Shown: piece after piece, positions 7,062 through 16,458 of the stretch
Layout of the letters: each line of letters opens with the position of its first letter
Numbering within the stretch: position 1 is the first letter of the stretch
Assembly: GCF_012524075.1 (NCBI RefSeq)
Contig: NZ_JAAZUI010000011.1
Span: 39,828-103,827 of the forward strand
Reading direction: 5' to 3'
Length of the DNA: 64,000 nt
From: Lutibacter sp. B1
GTDB taxonomy: Bacteria; Bacteroidota; Bacteroidia; Flavobacteriales; Flavobacteriaceae
Translations under genes and position numbers: made by a program
The notes under the pieces: generated by a model
What the model was told of the DNA's origin: nothing
Databases searched by the model: none
What the model saw: only the letters and a program-made list of their open reading frames with translations

Positions 7062-10000
7062 TTAGAAAATATAACGTAATCCAAATTGCATTTGCCATCT
7101 AGATAATAAACTAGAATCATACGCAAATGTTTTTTGTAAACTTGGATCAAATGTGTACGTTGGAGTTTGAGTTTCAGCATCAACTGTAACACCAACAGGC
7201 TGTAAATTTCTTGGTTGTTGCACTAAGCCCCAATCAGAATTAATTAAATTACCAAAGTTTAGAATATCAATACTAAATTGAATAGTATTAGTTTTATCAT
7301 CAGAAACTTTGATTTTATAATCTTGCATTATTTTCACATCCCAACGGCTTCTCCAAGGTGATGTAGCCCCATAACGCTCAACATAATTTCCTCTTCTATC
7401 TTTTAAATAATCATCTTGTTGAATGAATTTTTCAAAAGCTTCAGCTTGTCCGGCTCCACTAAATTGCATTTGAGAAATTTCAGAAGCTGTTGGTACATAC
7501 AATAAATCATTTGCTGAAGATCCGTCTCCGTTAATATCTCCTCCATAGGTGTAATTAAACCTACCTCCCTTAGCATATTCAAAGAATGTTGCTATAGAAG
7601 TTGTCCATTCATCTCTATTACCGTACGTAAAAGCTTTTGAAGCAACGCCAATAATTCTGTGTGTATCTCCATATTTAGAGTGTGAACGCACATCGTTATT
7701 AGCATTTCCAACAATTGGGTTAAAATCAAAGGCATCACCTGTAATTTCAGCTTCAATAGAGTTTACATCTTTAGAATCAAGATAGTTATATGCTAAACTT
7801 GTAAACCATCCATTTTCAAATGTTTTTTGTATTTTAAATGTTGAGTTAAACGTTCTTCCCTTATCAGAATTTGTAAATACGTAGGCATTATTAACTTTAT
7901 CAGAAGCTAAATAATAAGCTCTATTATCTACACCGGCTAAAGTTCCGGTTGGAGATTTAAGTCCCCAGTTTTGAACATGAGCTCCATTAATATCTTTAGT
8001 GTAAGCTAAATCAATTGTAGCTATAATTCCATTTTCAAACTTTTTATCAACTCCTAAACTTGTTCTCCAAACTTGAGGCCATTCAAAGTCAGGATCAACA
8101 ATTTGTAAAAATCCATCATCAGCACCACTTACTTGGTTTCCTAACCATACAAACGGGAAACGACCTGTAAACAATCCTGAACCTCCTCTTATTTGTAATG
8201 TTTTATCTCCTTTTACATCCCAGTTAAAACCTACTCTTGGTGAAATTAGAACATCATCAGTTGGAAGTTTTGTTGAAATTAATTTTACTGCTTTACCATT
8301 TGAAGGATCGTAATAATCAACACTTTGATCTCTTGTAGCACCATTTTCAGTATCCATGTACTTTTTGATTAAATCGTCTGTATTAAAATACAAAGGTTGA
8401 TCAAAACGGATACCATACGATAATTTGAATTTATCACTCACACTCCAATCATCTTGCAAATAAAATGAAAACTGACCTACATTTGATTCTGATAATTTCC
8501 ATCCGCCGTCTTTTCCGTCACCTGCAGCATTTGAGCTTTCATATACACTTTGTGCATAAATTAAATTAGCCGCCAAAATTCCGTTTGGATCTTGAGCATC
8601 TTCTAAGAAAGCTGCTACTGAAGGATATGGGCCAAAAGTACCATAATAACCTCCATGAGTTCCGTATGTTCCAAAGTTCTCGTAACCTGTTAAGTTAAAT
8701 GAGTTTTTAAAAGCAAACTTTTCAAATGAAAAACCTGCTGTAAATACATGATCACCACTAAAGTAGTTTAAGTTATCTGTAATTTGATATACTTTTTGAT
8801 CTAACTTATTATTGATAGAAAAAGCTTCATGACCTGCAACTATATAATTACTTCCTCCTTCTAAAATGTTTATAATTGGAGCAGGAGTTGAAAAAGGATT
8901 TCTGTAATCGTCAAAATATGAATAACCTACTTGTAATTTATTGGTTATTTTATCGGAAAAAGTTGAATTCAATTCTGCTAAAAACGAATTTAAATTGTTA
9001 TTTATCTGATAACCTGAGTTTTGAAACTGTAAAGTAGATGCGCTCGGTCCTCTGGATATTAACGCAGTTGGATGTCCCGGTTTATCTTTTGAAGCATCTA
9101 AGAAATTATAAATTAAAGCCAAACGGTGTTTTTCATTAATATTCCAATCTAATTTAAATATTCCTTTAGTAGATTTAGATTTGTGCATAAATCCTTCATA
9201 AGCTCCAGGATCATATCCTGCATTTAATAATGCTTGTTGTACAGCCATTAAATCAGATTCCATAACTCTTGACTCGTTAATTGCTCCTGTACCTCTGTTT
9301 GGCAACCAAGTTTGTCCTAAATCTTCTCTGTCATCACTTTCAAAGTTCGCGAAGAAAAATAATTTGTTTTTAATAATTGGTCCACCAATACTTGCTCCAA
9401 ATTGTGTTTGTTCTAATTTAGGAACATAAATATCTTCTCCTTTTATTTTATCTCCCGTAAAATCCTGATTTCTGAAATATCCGTAAACAGTGCCTGTAAA
9501 TTCGTTTGTACCACTTTTAGTAACCGCATTTACTGAAGCTCCTGTAAAACCTGATAATGTAACATCGTAAGGTGCAGTTGCTACTGAAATTTGCTCTATT
9601 GCATCTAATGATACCGGTTGAGAGTCTGTTTGCCCACCAGGTGTAGCAGCATCTAAACCAAACGGATTGTTAAAAATTGAACCGTCTAACGTAAAATTAT
9701 TAAACTGATCGTTTCTTCCTCCAAAAGAACCTCCTGAAGCTGAAGGATCTAATCTTGTAAAATCAGAAGATGATCTTGAAATAGAAGGTAAAGTAGTTAA
9801 TTCTCTTTTCCCTACACTTGTTTCAGCACCTGTTCTATCATTATTAAATGTTGAACTCTTACCACCTGTGATTACAACCTCATCTAATATTTCGCTTTCA
9901 TTAGCTAATTGAACATTCAGGTCAAAGGCTTTCCCTAAATCTAAATATACTCCTGTATATTCAACAGTTTTATAGCCTACATAGCTAATGGTAATTGTGT

Positions 10001-10229
10001 ATGGACCTCCAACACGTAAGTTTGGAATGGTAAATCTACCTCCTTCTAAAGTCATAGTACCGGCTACAGTACCGGTAGGCATGTGCTTAGCTACTACATT
10101 TGCACCAAATAAGCCTGTTGAAGTTTCATCATTAACTACCCCTTGAATTTTTGATGTTGTTACCTGAGCAAAACTTGTAACAATTGAAATTAAAGTAATT
10201 AAAAATGAAAATAATAGTTGTTTTTTCAT
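7062..10229 (-). CDS. Oar-like TonB-dependent outer-membrane receptor
   Basis: A 1055-residue outer-membrane protein. Residues 1-21 are a signal peptide ending SFA-Q. Residues about 25-115 are a carboxypeptidase-regulatory-like beta sandwich (KIQGVVNDETSTGLFGANV). A TonB plug follows (DEVVITGGKSSTFNN and SISRSSSDFTRLDPSASG), then a long beta barrel ending in the outer-membrane signature RYIF with terminal phenylalanine. The arrangement matches the Oar/OmpA-like TonB receptors of Bacteroidota, which import or display unknown ligands. There is no SusD partner next to it, so it is probably not a SusCD glycan importer. It is monocistronic, with its own terminator and a candidate promoter embedded in the rplI terminator region. 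Confidence 0.92.
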   Translation of the reverse strand: MKKQLLFSFLITLISIVTSFAQVTTSKIQGVVNDETSTGLFGANVVAKHMPTGTVAGTMTLEGGRFTIPNLRVGGPYTITISYVGYKTVEYTGVYLDLGKAFDLNVQLANESEILDEVVITGGKSSTFNNDRTGAETSVGKRELTTLPSISRSSSDFTRLDPSASGGSFGGRNDQFNNFTLDGSIFNNPFGLDAATPGGQTDSQPVSLDAIEQISVATAPYDVTLSGFTGASVNAVTKSGTNEFTGTVYGYFRNQDFTGDKIKGEDIYVPKLEQTQFGASIGGPIIKNKLFFFANFESDDREDLGQTWLPNRGTGAINESRVMESDLMAVQQALLNAGYDPGAYEGFMHKSKSTKGIFKLDWNINEKHRLALIYNFLDASKDKPGHPTALISRGPSASTLQFQNSGYQINNNLNSFLAELNSTFSDKITNKLQVGYSYFDDYRNPFSTPAPIINILEGGSNYIVAGHEAFSINNKLDQKVYQITDNLNYFSGDHVFTAGFSFEKFAFKNSFNLTGYENFGTYGTHGGYYGTFGPYPSVAAFLEDAQDPNGILAANLIYAQSVYESSNAAGDGKDGGWKLSESNVGQFSFYLQDDWSVSDKFKLSYGIRFDQPLYFNTDDLIKKYMDTENGATRDQSVDYYDPSNGKAVKLISTKLPTDDVLISPRVGFNWDVKGDKTLQIRGGSGLFTGRFPFVWLGNQVSGADDGFLQIVDPDFEWPQVWRTSLGVDKKFENGIIATIDLAYTKDINGAHVQNWGLKSPTGTLAGVDNRAYYLASDKVNNAYVFTNSDKGRTFNSTFKIQKTFENGWFTSLAYNYLDSKDVNSIEAEITGDAFDFNPIVGNANNDVRSHSKYGDTHRIIGVASKAFTYGNRDEWTTSIATFFEYAKGGRFNYTYGGDINGDGSSANDLLYVPTASEISQMQFSGAGQAEAFEKFIQQDDYLKDRRGNYVERYGATSPWRSRWDVKIMQDYKIKVSDDKTNTIQFSIDILNFGNLINSDWGLVQQPRNLQPVGVTVDAETQTPTYTFDPSLQKTFAYDSSLLSRWQMQFGLRYIF

Positions 10230-10268
10230 ACGTTAAATGTTAAGTTATGATTTATTTATTGTTAAGCC

Positions 10269-10295
10269 CAAAAATAAAAAAAGCTCACTTTCAAA
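10269..10295 (-). promoter_or_regulatory. Candidate promoter of the Oar-like receptor gene
   Basis: Minus strand: -7 box TATTTTTG (10269-10276) and a possible -33 TTTG (10292-10295) separated by 15 bases, slightly short of the usual 17-23. The -33 element falls in the loop and stem of the rplI terminator. Confidence 0.35.
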
Positions 10296-10304
10296 AAGTG
10301 AGCT
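10274..10304 (-). terminator. Rho-independent terminator of rpsF-rpsR-rplI
   Basis: Perfect 10-bp stem agctcacttt (10282-10291) / aaagtgagct (10295-10304) with a three-base loop. On the minus strand it is followed by a run of seven Us, 32 bases after the rplI stop. Confidence 0.9.
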
Positions 10305-10336
10305 CTTATATAACTTTATTAACTAAATTTTGTTAA

Positions 10337-10789
10337 TTACTTTGCTTCAGCAACAATTTCAATTGGAAATTCTACAACAACTTCTCTATGAAGTCTAATA
10401 GTTGTATTGTATTTACCAACTCTTTTTATGTTACCACCTTCAACTTTAATGTACTTTTTATCAATTTCTTGACCGGCAGCGGCTAAAGCTTCAGCAACAT
10501 CACTATTATTTATTGATCCAAATAATTTAGTATTATCGGCTGTTTTAGCAGTAATTTTAATATCTAATTCTTTAAGAGCATCTGCAATTTTAGTTGCATC
10601 TTTTATCAATTTCTCTTCTTTATATGCTCTTTGCTTCAAAGTTTCTGCCAATACTTTTTTAGCAGAAGATGTAGCTAATACTGCAAATCCTTGAGGAATT
10701 AAAAAGTTACGACCGTAACCATTTTTAACAGTAACAACATCATCTTTAAAACCTAAGTTTTCAACGTCTTGTCTTAATATAATTTCCAT
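10337..10789 (-). CDS. rplI: 50S ribosomal protein bL9
   Basis: 150 residues with the full L9 architecture: an N-terminal rRNA-binding domain MEIILRQDVENLGFKDD and VVTVKNGYGRNFLIPQGFA (1-37), the long connecting helix rich in K and A (about 40-75), and the C-terminal domain ending VEFPIEIVAEAK. The G-Y-G-R-N-FL-P signature is intact. It is the last gene of the rpsF-rpsR-rplI operon, 14 bases after rpsR, and is followed by a strong terminator. Confidence 0.98.
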   Translation of the reverse strand: MEIILRQDVENLGFKDDVVTVKNGYGRNFLIPQGFAVLATSSAKKVLAETLKQRAYKEEKLIKDATKIADALKELDIKITAKTADNTKLFGSINNSDVAEALAAAGQEIDKKYIKVEGGNIKRVGKYNTTIRLHREVVVEFPIEIVAEAK

Positions 10790-10803
10790 AATTCCTTCCT
10801 CTT

Positions 10804-11097
10804 TTATTTTAACATATCACCAACGTATGGCATTAAAGCTAAGTGACGTGCTCTTTTAATAGCTACCGAAACTTTACGTTGATATTTTAATGAAGTTCCT
10901 GTTAAACGTCTAGGTAAAATTTTTCCTTGTTCGTTTACTAAATATAATAAGAAATCAGCATCTTTATAGTCAATATATTTGATACCATTCTTTTTAAAAC
11001 GACAGTATTTTTTTACTTGTTTAGTGTCAATATCTAACGGAGTAAGGTAACGTACTTCACCTTGTTTTCCACCTTTTGCTTGTTGTTCTATAGACAT
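10804..11097 (-). CDS. rpsR: 30S ribosomal protein bS18
   Basis: 97 residues. The core has [20 protein letters not shown], the [22 protein letters not shown] segment in outline, then [17 protein letters not shown] with [13 protein letters not shown] near the end. It has an N-terminal extension of about 17 residues ([17 protein letters not shown]) common in Bacteroidota S18. It binds 16S rRNA as a pair with S6, encoded just upstream (6-base gap). Confidence 0.97.
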   Translation of the reverse strand: MSIEQQAKGGKQGEVRYLTPLDIDTKQVKKYCRFKKNGIKYIDYKDADFLLYLVNEQGKILPRRLTGTSLKYQRKVSVAIKRARHLALMPYVGDMLK

Positions 11098-11103
11098 ACC
11101 CTG

Positions 11104-11445
11104 TTATTTTTTAGATGATTTAACTCTTTCTTTTCTTTTTTCTGCCCAAGCTGCTGCATGTTTATCTAACTTAACAGTTAAATAACGCATAACGCTGTCA
11201 TCTCTTCTAAATTCCAGTTCAAACGGTGCAATAACCTCACCTGCAACTTTGTATTCGAATAAGTGATAAAAACCACTTTTTTTGTTTTGGATTGTGTAAG
11301 CTAATTTTTTTAAGCCCCAATCTTCTTTCCAAATCATTTCGGCACCTTTTGAAACAAGATAGTCCTCAAACTTCTGTACTGTTTCCTTTACCTGAACATC
11401 AGATAAAACGGGATTCAAAATGAAAACAGTTTCGTAATGATTCAT
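11104..11445 (-). CDS. rpsF: 30S ribosomal protein bS6
   Basis: 113 residues beginning MNHYETVFILNPVLSDVQVKE, with WKEDWGLKKLAYTIQNKKSG and YHLFEY in the second half: a standard S6 ferredoxin-like fold. It is the first gene of the ribosomal operon. The single-strand-binding protein and PriB genes that sit in this operon in other bacteria are absent. A good promoter lies 33-60 bases upstream. The 32-base leader shows no obvious S6:S18 autoregulatory structure. Confidence 0.97.
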   Translation of the reverse strand: MNHYETVFILNPVLSDVQVKETVQKFEDYLVSKGAEMIWKEDWGLKKLAYTIQNKKSGFYHLFEYKVAGEVIAPFELEFRRDDSVMRYLTVKLDKHAAAWAEKRKERVKSSKK

Positions 11446-11477
11446 AATTAAGTATTTAAATTTTATTTTTAAGGCTG

Positions 11478-11507
11478 CAAATATACAATAATATTATTAA
11501 TTAACAA
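11478..11507 (-). promoter_or_regulatory. Promoter of rpsF-rpsR-rplI
   Basis: On the minus strand a -33 TTG (11505-11507) is followed by 19 bases and a perfect -7 TATATTTG (11478-11485), the Bacteroidota sigma-ABfr/RpoD consensus with ideal spacing. Transcription should start near 11472. Confidence 0.75.
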
Positions 11508-11625
11508 GTCTTCTTCTAAAGAAATAAAACCTTTTATGTAACTTTTTTTATTGTCTTTTAAAGCTTTAATTTCTAATTTTGATTTTACTACTAACACTAT
11601 TAATACAAAAAATAATTTAAAAATT

Positions 11626-13845
11626 ATGAACAAGTATTTCTTATGTGTCATTATATTTTTTTTTATTCAAACAAGTTGGGCACAAACGGTTAAAGGCAAA
11701 ATTATCAATCATCAAAAAAAACCAATAGAAAGTGCATACATATTTCATCAAAAAAGTGGGAACCACGAACATACTAATACTAATGGAGAGTTCACTTTTG
11801 AAAATATTTCAAAAGGCGATACTCTAAAAATCAGTCATATTGGTTATGAAAATACCTATATTGTTATTGATGATTTTACAAAACCGAAAATTATTGAGTT
11901 AAATGATAAAACTATCCTTTTAAATGAAGTTACTATTTTACCCAAAATAAATGCTTTAAACTTAGTTACTAAAATTGATATACAAACAAACCCGGTAAAT
12001 TCATCACAAGAAGTTTTACGCAAAGTTCCCGGCTTAATAATCGGTCAACATGCCGGTGGTGGTAAAGCTGAACAAATATTTTTACGAGGTTTTGATATTG
12101 ACCATGGTACCGACATTAATATTATGGTTGATGACATTCCTGTAAATATGGTGTCGCATGCTCATGGACAAGGATATGCCGATTTACATTTTTTAATTCC
12201 GGAAACTATTGACAAAATTGATTTTGGTAAAGGAACCTACTACGCAAATAAAGGAAATTTTGCAACTGCCGGTTATGTTACTTTTGAAACTAAAGAAAAT
12301 ATCAAAGAAAATACTATTAAAGTAGAAGCCGGCAAATTTGATTATTCACGAATTTTAGGTTTATTAAACTTCTTGAATACTGAAAATGAAACCGCTTATT
12401 TAGCTTCTGAATATATTTTAACTGACGGTCCTTTTGAAAGTTCTCAAAATTTCAGCAGAATTAATTTAATGGGGAAATATACAAGCTATTTAAAAAACAA
12501 TAATAAAATTAACATTACAGTATCTCACTTTACCAGTAAATGGGATGCTTCTGGTCAAATACCTCAACGTGCTGTTAATAATGGTCTAATTAGCAGATTT
12601 GGAGCTATTGACGATACTGAAGGCGGTGAAACCAGCAGAAGTAATGTACTTTTTAACTATAAAAAATCGATAAACGACAATTCTTTTATAAAAAATAGTG
12701 TTTTTTACTCAAAATACGATTTTGAGCTCTATTCAAATTTCACCTTTTATTTAGATGATCCTGAAAATGGAGATCAAATTAAACAAAAAGAAAGCCGTGA
12801 TATTTATGGATTTAAAAGTGAATACAATAAACTTACTGAAAATGTAGACAATAATACATTATTTCAAGCAGCTATAGGTTTTAGAAACGATCAAATTAAA
12901 TCAAACGAATTATCACATACGCTAAATAGAAAAACAACCTTAAATAATATTGCTTTAGGAGATGTTGATGAAACTAATTTCTATAGTTATATTAATACAG
13001 AAATAAGCTTAGGAAAATGGGTTATAAACCCGGCATTACGATTAGATTATTTTAAATTTAATTATAATGACGCGTTAGTTGATGATTATAAAACACAATC
13101 AGAAAACAAAGCTATTTTAAGTCCGAAACTTAATTTTTTATACAATTATTCTACTAACTTACAACTGTATTTAAAAACAGGCAAAGGTTTTCATTCAAAT
13201 GATACACGTGTAGTTGTTGCTGAAAATGGCAAAGAAATTTTACCTGCTGCTTATGGCGCAGATGTAGGTTTTATATGGAAACCGACACCTAAACTTCTAA
13301 TAAATAGCGCATTATGGTACTTACATTTAGATCAAGAGTTTGTTTATGTTGGTGATGCCGGTATAGTAGAACCTAGCGGAAAAACTGAACGAAAAGGTGT
13401 TGATTTTGGTGTACGTTATCAAGTAAATGATTGGATTTATTTTAATACCGATATAAACTATACATATGCACGTGCAAAAGAGGAACCCAATGGTGAAGAT
13501 TACATACCATTAGCGCCGGATTTAACTATTTGTGGTGGAATTTATATACTCCATCCAAGTGGTTTTTATGGTGGAATAGATTACAGACATATAAAAGATC
13601 GCCCTGCAAATGAAGACAATTCAATTGAAGCTGAAGGTTATTTTATTACAGACATCAATGCAGGTTATAAATGGAATGATTTTGATTTTGGTATTACTAT
13701 TGAAAATCTTTTTGATAATGATTGGAATGAAACACAATTTGCTACAGAATCCAGATTATATAATGAGCCTGAAAGTGTAGAAGAAATTCATTTTATACCT
13801 GGTACTCCATTTAATTTAAAAGGATATATCCGCTATATTTTTTAA
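11626..13845 (+). CDS. TonB-dependent receptor with His-rich plug segment
   Basis: A 739-residue outer-membrane receptor starting at ATG 11626, where a signal peptide begins (MNKYFLCVIIFFFIQTSWA-Q); an earlier in-frame ATG at 11551 adds 25 residues that spoil it. Residues about 20-100 are a carboxypeptidase-like regulatory domain (VKGKIINHQKKPIESAYIF). The plug contains LRKVPGLIIGQHAGGGKAEQ and FLRGFDIDHGTDINIMVDD, and then SHAHGQGYADLHF. A 22-strand-type barrel follows and ends YIRYIF. The clustered histidines hint at a metal or metal-chelate ligand, but the plug is conserved in many receptors of unknown substrate. It ends 4 bases from the convergent priA gene. Confidence 0.88.
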   Translation: MNKYFLCVIIFFFIQTSWAQTVKGKIINHQKKPIESAYIFHQKSGNHEHTNTNGEFTFENISKGDTLKISHIGYENTYIVIDDFTKPKIIELNDKTILLNEVTILPKINALNLVTKIDIQTNPVNSSQEVLRKVPGLIIGQHAGGGKAEQIFLRGFDIDHGTDINIMVDDIPVNMVSHAHGQGYADLHFLIPETIDKIDFGKGTYYANKGNFATAGYVTFETKENIKENTIKVEAGKFDYSRILGLLNFLNTENETAYLASEYILTDGPFESSQNFSRINLMGKYTSYLKNNNKINITVSHFTSKWDASGQIPQRAVNNGLISRFGAIDDTEGGETSRSNVLFNYKKSINDNSFIKNSVFYSKYDFELYSNFTFYLDDPENGDQIKQKESRDIYGFKSEYNKLTENVDNNTLFQAAIGFRNDQIKSNELSHTLNRKTTLNNIALGDVDETNFYSYINTEISLGKWVINPALRLDYFKFNYNDALVDDYKTQSENKAILSPKLNFLYNYSTNLQLYLKTGKGFHSNDTRVVVAENGKEILPAAYGADVGFIWKPTPKLLINSALWYLHLDQEFVYVGDAGIVEPSGKTERKGVDFGVRYQVNDWIYFNTDINYTYARAKEEPNGEDYIPLAPDLTICGGIYILHPSGFYGGIDYRHIKDRPANEDNSIEAEGYFITDINAGYKWNDFDFGITIENLFDNDWNETQFATESRLYNEPESVEEIHFIPGTPFNLKGYIRYIF

Positions 13846-13849
13846 GTGC

Positions 13850-16294
13850 TTAGTAATTATCAACATCAATATTTATACGTATAGATCTAAATTCTTTTAT
13901 TGCCTGAAAAGCATTTTTTACACGTAAAATAGCATTTTTTGTAGCTCCTAACTGTTGATTTTGAGGTATTTTAATAATAATAGTTCGTATATAATAATTC
14001 CTGATTTTTGAAATTGCCGGTGTTGACGGGCCTAACACATTATCTTTAAATATATTAATTAATGCTTTTCCCATCCATTGTGCACCATCATCTACCCTAT
14101 TAAAATCTTTATGTCGTAAAGTAATTTTTATCAATCTGTAAAAAGGTGGATAATGGTATTGCCAACGTTCATCTATCTGTTCTTTGTACATTTCTTCATA
14201 AGCATTTGTAGAAACTTGTTGTAATATCTGATGATACGGATTAAATGTTTGTATGGCTACTTTACCTCTCTTTTTATCTCTACCTGCTCTACCAGCTACT
14301 TGCACCATTAATTGATAACTGCGTTCATGAGCTCTAAAATCAGGGAAATTAAGCATATTATCAGCATTCATAATTCCAACTAAAGAAACATTGGCAAAAT
14401 CCAATCCTTTAGAAAGCATTTGTGTACCCACTAAAATATCAATTTCCTGAGCTTCAAACTGACCAATTATTTTTTGGTAGCCGTATTTTCCACGAGTGGT
14501 ATCTAAATCCATCCTACCTACATTAACATCGGGAAATAATTCTTGCAATTCAATTTCAATTTGTTCTGTACCAAAACCTTTGGTATTTAATTTTTCACTT
14601 CCGCACGCCCCACAATTATGTGGCATTGCCTGACGATGTCCACAATAATGACAACGTAATTCTTTTTTATAACTGTGAAATGTTAAACTCACATCACAAT
14701 GTGGACATTGAGGTGAAACACCACAAGTTTCACATTCAACAACTGGTGCATATCCTCTTCTATTTTGAAATAAAATTACTTGTTCTTTATTTTTTATAGC
14801 TTCAGTTATCAACTGAATAAGTCTGTCCGAAAAATGACCCGACATTCTTTTTTTTCTGTGTTTTTCCTTTATGTCAACCAATTCTATCTCGGGCAATAAA
14901 ACATTACCATAGCGCTGATTTAGCTCAACAAAACCATATTTATCCTGTTTAGCATTGTAATATGTTTCTGTACTTGGTGTTGCCGAACCCAACAAAACTT
15001 TTGCATTATGAAGTTTTGACAGCACAATAGCCGCATCTCGAGCATGGTATCTTGGAGCCGGATCAAATTGTTTAAACGACGGTTCATGCTCTTCATCAAC
15101 AATTATTAAACCTAAATTAGAGAATGGTAAAAACATTGAAGAACGAGCACCTAAAATAAGCTGTGCTTTTTGCTTACTTTCCAATACATTGTTCCACACT
15201 TCTACACGTTCATTCATTGAATATTTTGAATGAAAAACAGAAAGATATTCTCCAAAATATAGTTGTAATCTTTCAATTAATTGTGCTGTTAATGCTATCT
15301 CCGGAAGCAGATAAAGTATTTGTTTTTTATTTTTAAGTAACTCTTTAATTAACTTAACATATATTTCTGTTTTACCACTACTTGTAATTCCTTTTAATAA
15401 AACAGTTTGTTTGGTTTTAAAAAGTTCTTTAATTTTAGTAAAAGCTATTTTTTGAGGCTCTGTTAATTCTTTTATATCATTAGAATCTCCATTAAAATTT
15501 ATCCTGTCAGTTTGTATAAAATAGGTTTCAAAAATACCTTTATCAATTAAGGATTTTATAACAGCGGCAGAACCTTTAATTTCATTTAAAAGAAGTTCAT
15601 TTTTTACATTTTTGTGAGTTGCTTTTAATTGAAAGTAAACCAAAACAGCTTCTCTTTGTTTTGTAGCTCTGCTTAAATTTTCAAGTAAAAGAGTTAGTTT
15701 ATTGTCAGAATTCCATTCATTAGTTATCCGTATATATTTAACCAATTTAGGTTTGTACTGTTCATAAATTTGTTCTTTTACAACAATCACATTTTTTTCA
15801 ATTAGTTCTTTTATTATAGGAAAAACGGTTTTCTTTCCTAAAATCTCTACTATTTGATTGATTGTTAGCTGAGATTGGTATTGTAACGCTTCATAAATTA
15901 AAAATTCATCATTAGAGAGTCCATTTTCATCATAAGAACCTTGTACTAATTGAACCACAGTTTCACTTTCCAATAAAAAAGCTGATGGCATTGCCGCTCT
16001 ATACACATCGCCTAAAGAACACATATAATAATTAGCAATCCAATCCCAATGCTTTAATTGAGTTTCATTTACAACAGGTAATTCGTCTAATATTTGGTGA
16101 ATTTCTTTAGCTTCATAGCCAATTGGCTGACTATTATGAATAGAATAAGCAAGTGCTGTATATATTTTAGATTTTCCAAATTCTACAGCTACCCTCATTC
16201 CTTTCTGTAAAAAACCAGCTTCAGCTTCAGTTATTTTATACGTAAATAACTTTTGCAATGGAATAGGTAAAATAACATCTATAAAATAACTCAA
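13850..16294 (-). CDS. priA: Primosomal protein N' (replication restart helicase PriA)
   Basis: 814 residues from a TTG at 16294 (start MSYFIDVILPIPLQKLFTY, the family N-terminus); an alternative TTG at 16336 adds 14 residues. PriA reloads the replisome at stalled forks. Visible parts are the N-terminal 3'-DNA-binding domain, Walker A GITSSGKTE, the DEEH box (IIVDEEHEPSFKQFD) and LLGSATPSTET. The zinc-binding cysteine set is CETCGVSPQCPHCD, CHYCGH and CGACGS. The helicase C-terminal part has TQMLSKGLDF and QVAGRAGRD. All catalytic motifs are intact. It stands alone, convergent with the TonB receptor and divergent from the cytochrome peroxidase gene. Confidence 0.95.
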   Translation of the reverse strand: MSYFIDVILPIPLQKLFTYKITEAEAGFLQKGMRVAVEFGKSKIYTALAYSIHNSQPIGYEAKEIHQILDELPVVNETQLKHWDWIANYYMCSLGDVYRAAMPSAFLLESETVVQLVQGSYDENGLSNDEFLIYEALQYQSQLTINQIVEILGKKTVFPIIKELIEKNVIVVKEQIYEQYKPKLVKYIRITNEWNSDNKLTLLLENLSRATKQREAVLVYFQLKATHKNVKNELLLNEIKGSAAVIKSLIDKGIFETYFIQTDRINFNGDSNDIKELTEPQKIAFTKIKELFKTKQTVLLKGITSSGKTEIYVKLIKELLKNKKQILYLLPEIALTAQLIERLQLYFGEYLSVFHSKYSMNERVEVWNNVLESKQKAQLILGARSSMFLPFSNLGLIIVDEEHEPSFKQFDPAPRYHARDAAIVLSKLHNAKVLLGSATPSTETYYNAKQDKYGFVELNQRYGNVLLPEIELVDIKEKHRKKRMSGHFSDRLIQLITEAIKNKEQVILFQNRRGYAPVVECETCGVSPQCPHCDVSLTFHSYKKELRCHYCGHRQAMPHNCGACGSEKLNTKGFGTEQIEIELQELFPDVNVGRMDLDTTRGKYGYQKIIGQFEAQEIDILVGTQMLSKGLDFANVSLVGIMNADNMLNFPDFRAHERSYQLMVQVAGRAGRDKKRGKVAIQTFNPYHQILQQVSTNAYEEMYKEQIDERWQYHYPPFYRLIKITLRHKDFNRVDDGAQWMGKALINIFKDNVLGPSTPAISKIRNYYIRTIIIKIPQNQQLGATKNAILRVKNAFQAIKEFRSIRINIDVDNY

Positions 16295-16399
16295 ATCTTT
16301 TATTTTTTCTTGAAATGTAAAAATATTTAAAATCAAGTTAATAATTGAAGTTTACTCAATAAATTATATTTTAACTATTACTTTATACTGTGATTAAAG

Positions 16400-16433
16400 T
16401 TGCATTTTATAAATTAATTTAGAATTAAATTTG
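16400..16433 (+). promoter_or_regulatory. Promoter of the cytochrome c peroxidase gene
   Basis: A -33 TTG (16400-16402), 23 bases, then a perfect -7 TAAATTTG (16426-16433). The predicted start is near 16440, giving a leader of about 20 bases. Confidence 0.65.
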
Positions 16434-16458
16434 TATTTAATTTTAATCACAAAAACTC

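Noticed and set aside
7062..10229. SusC-type glycan importer assignment
   Set aside because: There is no SusD gene beside it, and the plug and barrel look more Oar-like.
11446..11477. S6:S18 autoregulatory leader before rpsF
   Set aside because: The leader is short and AT-rich and shows none of the expected GC-rich bulged hairpin.
14920..15102. Short minus-strand frame within priA
   Set aside because: It overlaps the conserved priA helicase motifs in another frame and has no features of its own.
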